This document shows positions 1 through 7,237 of a stretch of DNA of 16,851 bases, piece by piece. Position 1 is the first letter of the stretch, and each line of letters begins with the position of its first letter. The notes beneath the pieces are model-generated. The model ran no database searches and was not told the DNA's origin. It saw only the letters and a list, made by a program, of their open reading frames with translations. A program made the position numbers and the translations under genes. The DNA is taken from NCBI GenBank assembly GCA_025454445.1, contig JALOOK010000016.1:1-16851 (forward strand), in the 5' to 3' direction. This DNA comes from Oscillatoria sp. Prado101. Its GTDB lineage: Bacteria; Cyanobacteriota; Cyanobacteriia; Cyanobacteriales; Oscillatoriaceae.

Positions 1-2
1 AC

Positions 3-600
3 AGCGACCTGGGAGAAAAGCAGAAGGCATTGGAATTCTTCAACCAAGCCTTGCCCCTGCTACTGGCAGTGGGGGATAGAGGGGGGGAAGCCGCAACCCT
101 CAATAGTATTGGCAGTGTGTACTACTCCCTGGGAGAAAAGCAGAAGGCATTGGAATTCTTCAACCAAGCTTTGCCCCTAAAACGGGCAGTGGGGGATAGA
201 GGGGGGGAAGCCACAACTCTCAACAATATTGGCGGTGTGTACTCCTTCCTGGGAGAAAAGCAGAAGGCATTGGAATTCTACCACCAAGCTTTGCCCCTAT
301 TTCAGGCTGTGGGGGATAGAGGGGGGCAAGCCGCGACTCTCAACAATATTGGCAGCGCCCACTACTCCCGGGGAGAACAGCAGCAGGCATTGGAATTCTA
401 CAACCAAGCTTTGCCTCTAAGACGGGCAGTGGAGGATAGAGGGGGAGAAGCCGTGACTCTCAACAATATTGGCACTGTGTACTCCGACCTGGGAGACAAG
501 CAGAAGGCATTGGAATTATTCAACCAAGCTTTGCCCCTAACACGGGCAGTGGGGGATAGAGGGGGGGAAGCCACGATTCTAGGCAATTTCGCCGACCTCC
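3..600 (+). repeat. Five near-identical 120-bp tandem repeats coding for TPRs
   Basis: The phrase cagaaggcattggaattc recurs at 21, 141, 261, 381 (as cagcaggcattggaattc) and 501 (ending ttattc), exactly 120 bp apart. Each unit encodes one 40-residue TPR. Most differences fall in the codons before AVGDRGG and in the IG.VY segment. Such low divergence between repeats implies recent duplication or gene conversion. The array runs off the left edge, so its full length is unknown. Confidence 0.95.
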
Positions 601-2261
601 GGCGCAGCCAAGGCAACCTCACCGAAGCCCTGACTGACATAGAAGCTGCCATTGCCATTATCGAAGACCTCCGCACCAAAATCGGTTCTCAAGAACTCCG
701 TCAATCCTACTTTGCCACTGTCCAAGATTATTACCAGTTCTACATTGACCTGTTAATGCAACTGCATCAACAAAACCCCTCCCAAGGCTACGATGCCAAA
801 GCCCTCCACGCCAGCGAACGCAGCCGCGCCCGAAGTCTCCTGGAACTCCTCACGGAAGCCGGTGCGAATATCCGTCAAGGGGTTGACCCACAACTCTTAC
901 AACAGGAACAGAACTTACAGCAGCGATTCAACGCCGCAGAATATCAACGATCTCAACTCACCAAGGGTCAATACACCCAACAACAGTTCGATGAACTCAA
1001 GGCCCAATCTGACTCCTTACGCAATCAACTCCAGGAACTGCAAGCCAAAATTCGCGTCACCAGTCCCGGCTATGCTAGCCTGAAATATCCCCAACCCCTG
1101 AATTTAGAACAAATCCAACAGCAAGTCCTGGATGAGGATACCCTGCTGTTAGAATATTCCCTGGGAGAAGACCGCAGTTATCTCTGGGCTGTGACTAAAA
1201 ACAGTATTGCCAGCTATGTCCTGCCCAAACAAAGTGAAATAAAAGCTGTCGCCGAATCTTTCCGAGAAGCTGTTACTAAGGATAGCACTGCATCTGTTGA
1301 GAGTGGACTTGCCCTCAGCCAGATGTTGCTGACGCCTGTGGCGTCTCAACTGGGGAAGAAACGCTTATTAATTGTTGGGGATGGGGTGTTGCAATATGTT
1401 CCCTTTGCGGCGTTACCGATTCCCTCTTCTCCCACTGCGCCGCTTTTAGTGGAGAATGAAATTGTCACCCTGCCTTCGGCTTCAACAATTGCCATTCAGC
1501 GCCAGCAGCTGCAAAATCGCTCTCCTGTGCCTAAAACTGTGGCTGTGCTGGCTGACCCGGTTTTCGATAAGGATGACCCTCGCCTGACTAAAACCCCACC
1601 CCAAGAAAGTCCTGAAACCCTCAACAACTCAGCCCTAACGCGGGCGACCCGAAATTTAGGCTTGGGGCAAATTGGCCCAGAATTTTCTCGTCTGGAATAT
1701 ACCCGCACCGAAGCCCAGAAAATTCTGGCCTTAGTTCCCGAAAGCCAGCGTTTACAAGCCTTGGACTTTAATGCTTCTCTCCCGCAAGTGACTAACCCGA
1801 ATTTATCGCAATATCAGATTGTCCATTTGGCCACGCACGGGATACTTGATTCTGTCAATCCCGAACTGTCGGGAGTGGTGCTATCCCTGTTTAATGGACA
1901 AGGAAACCCCCAAGATGGGTTTTTGCGTCTCCACGATATTTTCAACTTGAATTTACCGGCGGAACTGGTAGTTTTGAGCGCCTGTCAAACCGGCTTGGGC
2001 AAACAGGTGAGCGGAGAGGGGTTAGTGGGCTTGACAAGGGGGTTTATGTATGCGGGGGCGCGGCGGGTGGTGGTATCTTTATGGAGTGTGAACGATGTGG
2101 CGACTTCGGAAGTCATGGCTAAATTTTACCAGAAGATGCTGAGTCAGGGGAAAAATCCGATTTTAGCTTTGAGGGAGGCGCAGTTAGAGATGTTCAATTC
2201 CGGACAGTGGCAGTCTCCTTATTATTGGGCGGCGTTTACAGTGCAGGGGGATTGGCGGTAA
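3..2261 (+). CDS. TPR-CHAT protein (caspase-like protease domain), 5' end missing
   Basis: This is a predicted peptidase of the CHAT family (caspase/HetF associated with TPRs), a clan CD cysteine-protease fold common in cyanobacteria. The reading frame is open to the left edge (Ser-Asp-Leu-Gly before the first TTG at 30), so the N-terminus and probably more TPRs lie outside the window. Counting from that TTG, residues 1 to about 185 are TPRs of 40 residues each (core AVGDRGGEA.TLNNIG). About 225-350 is a helical, Gln-rich linker, and about 365-743 is the CHAT domain. The likely catalytic pair is visible: His603 in HLATHG and Cys652 in LSACQTG. The C-terminus (YYWAAFTVQGDW) is typical of the family, so the 3' end is complete. 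The TPRs presumably bind a partner that controls the protease. The substrate is unknown, and the neighbours give no clue. Confidence 0.93.
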   Translation, partial: SDLGEKQKALEFFNQALPLLLAVGDRGGEAATLNSIGSVYYSLGEKQKALEFFNQALPLKRAVGDRGGEATTLNNIGGVYSFLGEKQKALEFYHQALPLFQAVGDRGGQAATLNNIGSAHYSRGEQQQALEFYNQALPLRRAVEDRGGEAVTLNNIGTVYSDLGDKQKALELFNQALPLTRAVGDRGGEATILGNFADLRRSQGNLTEALTDIEAAIAIIEDLRTKIGSQELRQSYFATVQDYYQFYIDLLMQLHQQNPSQGYDAKALHASERSRARSLLELLTEAGANIRQGVDPQLLQQEQNLQQRFNAAEYQRSQLTKGQYTQQQFDELKAQSDSLRNQLQELQAKIRVTSPGYASLKYPQPLNLEQIQQQVLDEDTLLLEYSLGEDRSYLWAVTKNSIASYVLPKQSEIKAVAESFREAVTKDSTASVESGLALSQMLLTPVASQLGKKRLLIVGDGVLQYVPFAALPIPSSPTAPLLVENEIVTLPSASTIAIQRQQLQNRSPVPKTVAVLADPVFDKDDPRLTKTPPQESPETLNNSALTRATRNLGLGQIGPEFSRLEYTRTEAQKILALVPESQRLQALDFNASLPQVTNPNLSQYQIVHLATHGILDSVNPELSGVVLSLFNGQGNPQDGFLRLHDIFNLNLPAELVVLSACQTGLGKQVSGEGLVGLTRGFMYAGARRVVVSLWSVNDVATSEVMAKFYQKMLSQGKNPILALREAQLEMFNSGQWQSPYYWAAFTVQGDWR

Positions 2262-2284
2262 GCAAATTTTCAATCAAGTCGAGG

Positions 2285-2436
2285 GGGAGCATCCCATTTT
2301 TGTCATCCCCCTCACCCCCAACCCCTCTCCCACAAGGGGAGTGGGGAGAATTCTTTATTTTTCCCCCCTCTCCCTTCATGGGAGAGGGGGGTTAGGGGGG
2401 TGAGGGTGAAAATCTTTGCAAAAACGGGATGCTCCC
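2285..2436. repeat. 152-bp nested inverted-repeat element (MITE-like)
   Basis: The outer arms at 2285-2302 (starting gggagcatccc) and 2419-2436 (ending gggatgctccc) are inverted copies matching at 17 of 18 positions. Inside them lies a long C-rich stretch at 2307-2331 and its G-rich counterpart at 2380-2406. The whole unit could fold into one long imperfect hairpin. It starts 23 bp after the CHAT stop codon, so it may also end that transcript. No coding capacity is apparent; a small non-autonomous mobile element is an inference. Confidence 0.7.
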
Positions 2437-2517
2437 GGCGTGTTGCTTTCACCGGCACACGAAAAGGGATATCTTGTAGATGGCTTAGCCTAACATGCCG
2501 GTGGCGCTAATTGCCGC

Positions 2518-2832
2518 AACCGGCATCTTTCCCCGCCAGCCGGCCACCTTATATGCCGGCACATTTTCCCACACTACCAAGATAGCGCAAGATGTCGGTT
2601 TCTGTCAAGCTATTCGCAAGAAAACTTTTCAGACTTTTTCTCTCTCTTCCCTTGGCGATCGGGCGCGTCTTGGCGGTTCATTTAATACCGGCTTGGCAAC
2701 AAAGATTATCTCTTCCCCCAGAGTGCCGGTGGGATAACCGGCATTTATCGCCGCCAGCCGGCCCCCTTATATGCCGGCACATTTCCCTACAATACCAAGA
2801 TAGCGCAAGATGCCGGTTCCTGTCAACCTATT
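2518..2832. repeat. Direct repeat pair, about 97 bp, 218 bp apart
   Basis: Copy 1 (2518-2614) and copy 2 (2736-2832) align without gaps at an offset of 218 bp. Shared landmarks are aaccggcat, gccagccggcc, ttatatgccggcac, taccaagatagcgcaagatg and ctgtcaa. The spacer between them shows nothing recognisable. Together with the element at 2285-2436 this fills most of the gene-free stretch 2262-2935. No convincing ORF was found there. Confidence 0.75.
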
Positions 2833-2857
2833 TCCGATAAAATTTCGCTCTTGGCCC

Positions 2858-2890
2858 AGAACCCCGGTTTCTTTAAGAAACCGGGGTTCT
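2858..2890. repeat. Palindrome of the agaaacc-ggtttct family (variant)
   Basis: Two 16-bp arms (2858-2873 and 2875-2890) are perfect inverted copies around one T. It is a variant of the palindrome found at 9153, 10893 and 13538, with four C/G instead of three in the core. It sits about 45 bp upstream of the Uma2-type gene. Confidence 0.85.
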
Positions 2891-2920
2891 TAAATTTACA
2901 CGAATGATTTAGACCGGCTA

Positions 2921-2926
2921 TATAAT
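2921..2926 (+). promoter_or_regulatory. Candidate -10 box TATAAT
   Basis: A perfect TATAAT lies 10 bp before the first ATG of the Uma2 gene. A TTTACA at 2895-2900 resembles a -35 box, but its 20-bp spacing is long. If this -10 is used, transcription would start near 2933. The ATG at 2936 would then be almost leaderless and the ATG at 2954 would have a leader of about 20 nt. Confidence 0.4.
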
Positions 2927-2935
2927 AGAGTTAAG

Positions 2936-3655
2936 ATGCTCGCCGGCCTGAATATGACTGCCATTTCCCCCACCCCCCAAAAAGCCGAAATCTTCTACCC
3001 CAGTGCAGATGGTGAACCCGTGGCCGAAACGTATGACCACCTGTATGCATTACTGACAGCCCTAGAAGTCCTCAAACAGTACCTAGCGGGGCGTCAGGCG
3101 ACTGTTCTGGGCAACCAGTTCCTTTACTACTCGCAAGGCTTCCCGAAATTGCGAGTAGCCCCCGACGTGATGGGGATTTTTGATGTCGCCCCCGGAGGGC
3201 GGGACAATTACAAGATTTGGGAGGAAGGACAAGTGCCGGCAGTCATTTTTGAGATGACATCCAAGGGCACTCAAAACGAAGATAAAAATTTCAAGAAAAC
3301 CCTCTACGAGCAATTGGGGGTGAAGGAATACTGGCTGTTTGACCCCAAAGGCGAGTGGGTCGAAGAAAAATTGTGCGGCTATCGCCTGCGGGGAGAAACT
3401 TACGAACCGATTGCAGACAGTCGTAGCACCCTGCTGCAATTGCATTTAGCGGTGGAGGACAAACTGATTGGCTTTTACCGGGAGGATACCGGCGAGAAAT
3501 TGCTGATTCCTACCGAGCTGGCGGAGGCGCTGCGCCAGGAAACTCTCGCCCGACAGCAGGCGGAGGAACGCGCCGAGCAGGAGCGCCAGCGGCGGGAAGA
3601 AATGGAAGCTCTTCTCGCTCGCTACCGGCAAAGCTTTGGCGAGTTACCGGAGTGA
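2936..3655 (+). CDS. Uma2 family (DUF820) putative restriction-endonuclease-fold protein
   Basis: This is a member of the Uma2/DUF820 family, which has a PD-(D/E)XK nuclease-like fold and is strongly expanded in cyanobacteria. The biological role is not established. Visible signatures are RVAPDV (the PD of the fold), the VIFEMTSKGT segment carrying the acidic and polar active-site residues, and YEQLGVKEYWLFDP. The last ~40 residues are a charged Gln/Glu/Arg coiled coil ending YRQSFGELPE, which is common in this family. Two starts are possible: ATG 2936 (239 aa) and ATG 2954 (233 aa, MTAISPTPQ). The second resembles family N-termini as I recall them and leaves room for a leader after the -10 box at 2921. 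There is no clear Shine-Dalgarno for either. It appears to be a stand-alone gene between repeat regions. Confidence 0.9.
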   Translation: MLAGLNMTAISPTPQKAEIFYPSADGEPVAETYDHLYALLTALEVLKQYLAGRQATVLGNQFLYYSQGFPKLRVAPDVMGIFDVAPGGRDNYKIWEEGQVPAVIFEMTSKGTQNEDKNFKKTLYEQLGVKEYWLFDPKGEWVEEKLCGYRLRGETYEPIADSRSTLLQLHLAVEDKLIGFYREDTGEKLLIPTELAEALRQETLARQQAEERAEQERQRREEMEALLARYRQSFGELPE

Positions 3656-3706
3656 AAAGGGCGCAAGCGCAGGGCTTTGCCCTGGTCCATTGCTGAGCCG
3701 CTAAAT

Positions 3707-3815
3707 GTAAATTTTTGTTAAGCAGGGTGGCGGGTTACACCCCACACTTGCTATCCTGTAAACAGATGCACCCTGATGGACACGCCCACTGGTTGGGCGT
3801 TTTTTGTTTTCGGCC
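3707..3815 (+). repeat. Terminator-bearing repeat family, copy L1
   Basis: This copy starts gtaaatttttg and ends ttttttgttttcggcc. The core gatgcaccctgatggacacg is identical to copies at 4006-4117, 16398-16513 and 16590-16705. Two hairpins can be drawn: GGGTG/CACCC near 3725-3745, and CGCCCA/TGGGCG directly followed by TTTTTTGTTTT, which looks like an intrinsic terminator for + strand transcription. It could end the Uma2 transcript or be a small RNA of its own. Confidence 0.8.
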
Positions 3816-4005
3816 ACCGCAGTGGGCGGAAGGGGGCTGGGGAGCGAGGGGGCGGATGCTGCCGGCGGGGGTGGACTGAGATTGCGGGGGACAGAATTCC
3901 CCTGACGCTTGTGGCCTGAGAATGGGTGCCGCAGGGGAAGTGCAGACGATATGTCGCGCCGTGAGTTTCCAGAAGACAGGGGATTTACAAAGACTTTACG
4001 GTCAG

Positions 4006-4117
4006 GTAAATTTTTGGCAAAGATAGATGGGTTATACCCCTGGGGGGTTATACTAAAAATATATAGATGCACCCTGATGGACACGCCCATTTGCTGGGCG
4101 TTTTTTGTTTTCGGGCC
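4006..4117 (+). repeat. Terminator-bearing repeat family, copy L2
   Basis: Second + strand copy, about 299 bp after L1. The upstream half differs (ggttatacccctggggggttatactaaaa), but the first hairpin is kept as GGGT/ACCC. The core gatgcaccctgatggacacg is identical, and the terminal hairpin has a different loop (tttgc) and the same T-tract. The 3' part of the stretch 3656-4228 contains nothing else recognisable. Confidence 0.8.
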
Positions 4118-4228
4118 ACTGGTAGCTGTCCGCCGCACCGGCAGGCTGCCGGTTTTCGGGAAGGGGGGCTCGGGTTGGCAAGCCGGTGCTGTATCTTGGA
4201 AGTATCCAAACTAAATGACTCGCCGACC

Positions 4229-4582
4229 ATGAATCACCGCTTCCACTCAGATGATGATGGCCCATTTGGTTTGAACCCCAGGCAAGAGAGCTTGGGGGGA
4301 AAGCTGCGCACCTTCCACGAGTCCTTCGACAGCAGCATTCGCGCCATCTTGCGCGACTGCCTGTACCGGATCGTTAAAGATGAGGACACTTGCACTCTGC
4401 AGATCCTCTGCCCAAATCAAGCCGTACTGAAACGTCTTTCTCAAAAGAAAGGAAGGATTTCTTGCTTCGTTATCAATATCTGGCGCGGTAAAATCAACCG
4501 GGCGGCACTGTGCCTGAACAAAGATGGAGAGTTTTGCGAGCTGGTTACGATGGACTGCGCTCGCGGTCAATATTATTATTGA
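4229..4582 (+). CDS. Small hypothetical protein, 117 aa
   Basis: I do not recognise this family. The chosen ATG (MNHRFHSDDDGPF) gives a 117-residue protein. The frame is open further up to 4067, but that part runs through repeat copy L2 and is unlikely to be translated. The N-terminal third is acidic and polar. The remainder alternates helix-like (FDSSIRAILRDCLYRIV) and strand-like segments (TLQILCP, SCFVINIW, GEFCELVTMDC), suggesting a compact alpha/beta domain. The sequence contains five Cys but no CxxC pair. There is no signal peptide or membrane segment and no clear Shine-Dalgarno. An opposite-strand ORF covers the same DNA; I prefer this strand because its product looks like a folded protein. 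Confidence 0.5.
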   Translation: MNHRFHSDDDGPFGLNPRQESLGGKLRTFHESFDSSIRAILRDCLYRIVKDEDTCTLQILCPNQAVLKRLSQKKGRISCFVINIWRGKINRAALCLNKDGEFCELVTMDCARGQYYY

Positions 4583-4805
4583 GCGGCAGAGCCCAGCCAA
4601 GCTTTTTTTGTGGCCTCGCAGAGTTGGGGTATGAAACTTTAGGGGCAATTTGATTGCATCGTGAAACAGATGATTTCAGATGATTTCAGAGCCCCCCTTT
4701 TTTTAGGGTAGCTGGAATTATATCAACATTTTCGGACTCAAAGAAAATCGCCCCTGGCCAGCTATCGCTGTCAGGGCGAGTCAGCCCCGCCCCGGCAAAC
4801 AATTG
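4583..4805. other. Gene-free gap with a short tandem duplication
   Basis: The gap lies between the 3' ends of the small ORF (+) and the kinase (-). The 10-mer tgatttcaga is duplicated at 4671-4680 and 4681-4690. The run gccccccttttttt (from 4691) could help stop transcription, but no strong stem precedes it. Nothing else is recognisable. Confidence 0.4.
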
Positions 4806-6635
4806 CTACAGCTGGCTGGGGATTGTGTTAAACTTCTCTGGCGAGCCCAGCGAGTAATCTTCCAGAGTGAAATCAGCAAAAGGTTTGTTTTCCAACCGAG
4901 AGCGCAGGGCTTCATCCAGCAACACCCCCTCCGATTTTTTCCGAACTCCTATAATTATAATACTTCTCTGGTATGAGGTTAAGTCTCCGCTGGTTTGGCA
5001 CTCGCCCCGTGCAAATTGACCCAGATTTAACAAGCGATACCCTTTGACACTCCCCAGCTTGCTAAACAATTTTTTCGATAAAAGCTGTATTTGCTTGGCT
5101 CGCTCCAAAGCCCGCCGCTCCTCAACCGAGCGCTCCCCCTCACAGGAAGCGGTGCCAATCGAAATAATCTCGGAGGGGTTTTCCATGATCTTCTGGATGC
5201 CTTCTTGTTCAAGGTTGGCCCTTAAGTCATCAACCGCGATCACCTTATCGTTATATTGAATCTGATAGGAGCTGCCAAAGCTCCACTTATATTCTACCGA
5301 CAGAACAGCCACGCTAAATTCGGCAGTTCTGCCTTTGCTGTCCCTGCCTTCTTGATAGGGGAAGAAATCCACTTTACCCTTTCTTTGTGGGGGCTGAGTT
5401 GGGCGAGGGGGACGCCGGAAAGCAATGGCGCAATTCTCAGACGACAAGCCAAGTAAGCAGGCAACTTGCGGGCCGGCTAGTGCCAAGGCAGTCAGACCCA
5501 GTAATGGCAGAATCACCAAAATAAACACCACCAGGGGAAATTTATTTGACTGCGAAGTTGCCGGCGGCGAGGTCGCATTTTTCCGTTTCCCGTCCAGATA
5601 GGCCAAAAATGCCAGCAGCACTGCAGCAACCACCGCCAGAGGAAATTGATTTTGCTCAGAACTCGCCACCGGCAGCGTTTGAGTGCCGGTTTCAGTGCCT
5701 TCTGACTCGCCGGCGGGAATTACAGTTCCACCCAGTTCAGCTTCCACCTCCCGCAACCGCTGCAAAATCTCCCGGGCGCTGACGGGGCGCTGCCGCACTT
5801 CCCGCACCATCAGCCAATCGATAACATCCAGCAGCAAGGGCGAGACTTCAGCGACGCAACCCCGCCAGTTGAGCGCATCACTGTAGGAATCGTACATCTC
5901 CAAAGGCTGCCTGACTGTTAGCAAAAAGACAAAAGTGCGCCCCAGAGAAAAGAAATCCGATTGCGGCACAGCTTGACCGTTAATTTGTTCCGGTGCGCTG
6001 TAGCCTCGCGACTCAATGGAGGTGATCGGGTGTCCCGCGCCGCGTTTGGCCAGATAGGTAACAGTCATTTCTCTCGCTGTGCCAAAGTCAATCAGCACCA
6101 GCTGCCCAGAAGGTGCGATCATGATGTTCGATGGCTTAATATCCCGGTGTAAATACTGCTTGCCGTGCACCAGCTGCAAAATCTCTGCCAGCTGTTTTAA
6201 CCAGGCGATGGCTTGCGCTTGCGAGATGGGTTGACTGTCCCGCTGCCGCAGCCACTCGTCTAAATTCCAACCCTGAATTTTTTCCATGATAATGCAGTGC
6301 AGCGGCTGACCGTTCCGGGTGTGATACTGGAAGTAGCCATCGACTTTGGGGATGCCCGGATGATTCAGTTCTCCGAGCACCTGAGCTTCTTGCTGGAACA
6401 GTTCTACTGCTTTTTCGCTGCTGTTCAGTTCTTCCTTGAGGACTTTGAGGATTTTGGGCGTGTCGCCTTCGCAGGCTTCATAGATTTTGCCAAAGCCGGT
6501 TTTGTCGCTCAGCAGGCGCAGCACGCGATAGCGCCCTTGCAGCAATAGGTTAGAGCCGCAACTCTGACAAAAGCGGTTGCTCTGGTTATCCGGGTGGTCT
6601 GGTCTGGGACAGGTGGGGTTAACGCACAGGCTCAT
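4806..6635 (-). CDS. Zinc-ribbon Ser/Thr protein kinase with membrane region and OmpA-like C-terminal part
   Basis: This is a Hanks-type protein kinase (609 aa). An N-terminal zinc ribbon uses Cys4, Cys9, Cys23 and Cys26. The kinase domain spans about 35-300: glycine loop TGFGK (46-50), ATP-binding Lys64, Glu83, HRDIKPSN (163-170, catalytic Asp165), DFG (183-185) and APE (214-216). All key residues are present, so it should be active. Two hydrophobic stretches (about 331-347 and 367-389) share similar starts (NQFPLAVV, NKFPLVVF), as if duplicated, and are split by a basic linker. The C-terminal ~190 residues, with IGTASCEG and then RALERAKQIQLLSKKL, recall an OmpA-like peptidoglycan-binding fold; this is only a resemblance. 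Start: a longer ORF begins at 6845, but MSLCVNPTC at 6635 begins directly with the ribbon, as in related cyanobacterial kinases. Its partners are unknown. Confidence 0.92.
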   Translation of the reverse strand: MSLCVNPTCPRPDHPDNQSNRFCQSCGSNLLLQGRYRVLRLLSDKTGFGKIYEACEGDTPKILKVLKEELNSSEKAVELFQQEAQVLGELNHPGIPKVDGYFQYHTRNGQPLHCIIMEKIQGWNLDEWLRQRDSQPISQAQAIAWLKQLAEILQLVHGKQYLHRDIKPSNIMIAPSGQLVLIDFGTAREMTVTYLAKRGAGHPITSIESRGYSAPEQINGQAVPQSDFFSLGRTFVFLLTVRQPLEMYDSYSDALNWRGCVAEVSPLLLDVIDWLMVREVRQRPVSAREILQRLREVEAELGGTVIPAGESEGTETGTQTLPVASSEQNQFPLAVVAAVLLAFLAYLDGKRKNATSPPATSQSNKFPLVVFILVILPLLGLTALALAGPQVACLLGLSSENCAIAFRRPPRPTQPPQRKGKVDFFPYQEGRDSKGRTAEFSVAVLSVEYKWSFGSSYQIQYNDKVIAVDDLRANLEQEGIQKIMENPSEIISIGTASCEGERSVEERRALERAKQIQLLSKKLFSKLGSVKGYRLLNLGQFARGECQTSGDLTSYQRSIIIIGVRKKSEGVLLDEALRSRLENKPFADFTLEDYSLGSPEKFNTIPSQL

Positions 6636-6865
6636 AGATGGCAACAGAATAGGTGTATCTGTAGTATAGGGGCAGGGCGTGGGGCATGGGAAATGCCTTA
6701 TGCAGGGAACAGCTGTTCGCCCCTGTGGAGAAAATAATAAGTTTTGCTTATCGTCCGAATGCCGGGAGCGGCCCGCAGACTTTACTTTTTCTCCCAGATG
6801 TGATAATAACTTAAGAACAAACAATTGCCCAGATAACTTGCGCAAGTTTTTTCACCGGCTGTTAT

Positions 6866-6923
6866 GCCGGCACCGCAATTGAGAGGAAATTAATCAGTGA
6901 AGAGGTCTGTGTGCGGTGCCGGC
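6866..6923. repeat. 12-bp perfect inverted repeat with outer stem
   Basis: GCCGGCACCGCA at 6866-6877 pairs with TGCGGTGCCGGC at 6912-6923 across a 34-nt loop. An outer CCGGCT (6855-6860) and AGCCGG (6932-6937) can extend the stem. It lies upstream of the kinase start and just downstream of the toxin stop, in the 340-bp gap 6636-6976. It could be a structured terminator or a remnant of a small element. No T-tract follows on either strand. Confidence 0.6.
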
Positions 6924-6976
6924 GTCTCGCGAGCCGGCTGTTCCCTTGCAAGTCCAAGAGAGACCGGTCGTCCCAC

Positions 6977-7237
6977 CTAATCATAGACGTGCCGCCGGTG
7001 GCGAACTCTGCTGATTTCGACAGTGCGTGTGCCGTCATCAATAGTGTAAATCACTCGGTAATCGCCAATCCGAATTCGCCAACCGTTTTCTGCCGCATTT
7101 AACTTGAGACAGCCAACCGGACGTGGCTCACTTGCTAGCGCCATAATTTTCGCAAAAATTAGGGGGCTGGTTTCAACCGGAAGTAACTTGAGTTACTTTT
7201 GGGCTGAAGGTTTAAAAATGATCGAGTAATCAGGCAC
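6977..7237 (-). pseudogene. RelE/ParE-type toxin, interrupted by in-frame TAA at codon 15
   Basis: Reading the minus strand from a GTG at 7237, the product is MPDYSIIFKPSAQK, then a stop (TAA at 7193-7195), then a single open frame to TAG at 6977-6979. The downstream frame carries RelE/ParE hallmarks: KIMALASEPRPVGCLKL, WRIRIGDYRVIYTID and the C-terminal RHRRHVYD. Full length would be 86 residues, normal for this mRNA-interferase family. Relatives, as I recall them, usually have Gln after SAQK, so one CAA-to-TAA change explains the break. The GTG overlaps the last codons of the antitoxin, the usual coupled arrangement. No start codon follows the stop until ATG deep inside the domain, so the toxin is probably inactive. 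A sequencing error is the alternative. Confidence 0.8.

Noticed and set aside
398..679. Minus-strand ORF inside the TPR array
   Set aside because: It is an artefact of the repetitive coding strand; its protein simply repeats every 40 residues.
4067..4228. N-terminal extension of the small ORF at 4229
   Set aside because: It would translate the terminator-bearing repeat L2, including its hairpin and T-tract. The same peptide start appears from unrelated repeat copies.
4247..4648. 133-codon ORF on the minus strand over the small + ORF
   Set aside because: It lacks a recognisable domain and a ribosome binding site. The + strand product looks more like a folded protein, although this is not certain.
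6636..6845. Longer start for the kinase gene
   Set aside because: The extra 70 residues are low in family likeness and precede the zinc ribbon, which begins right after the Met at 6635.
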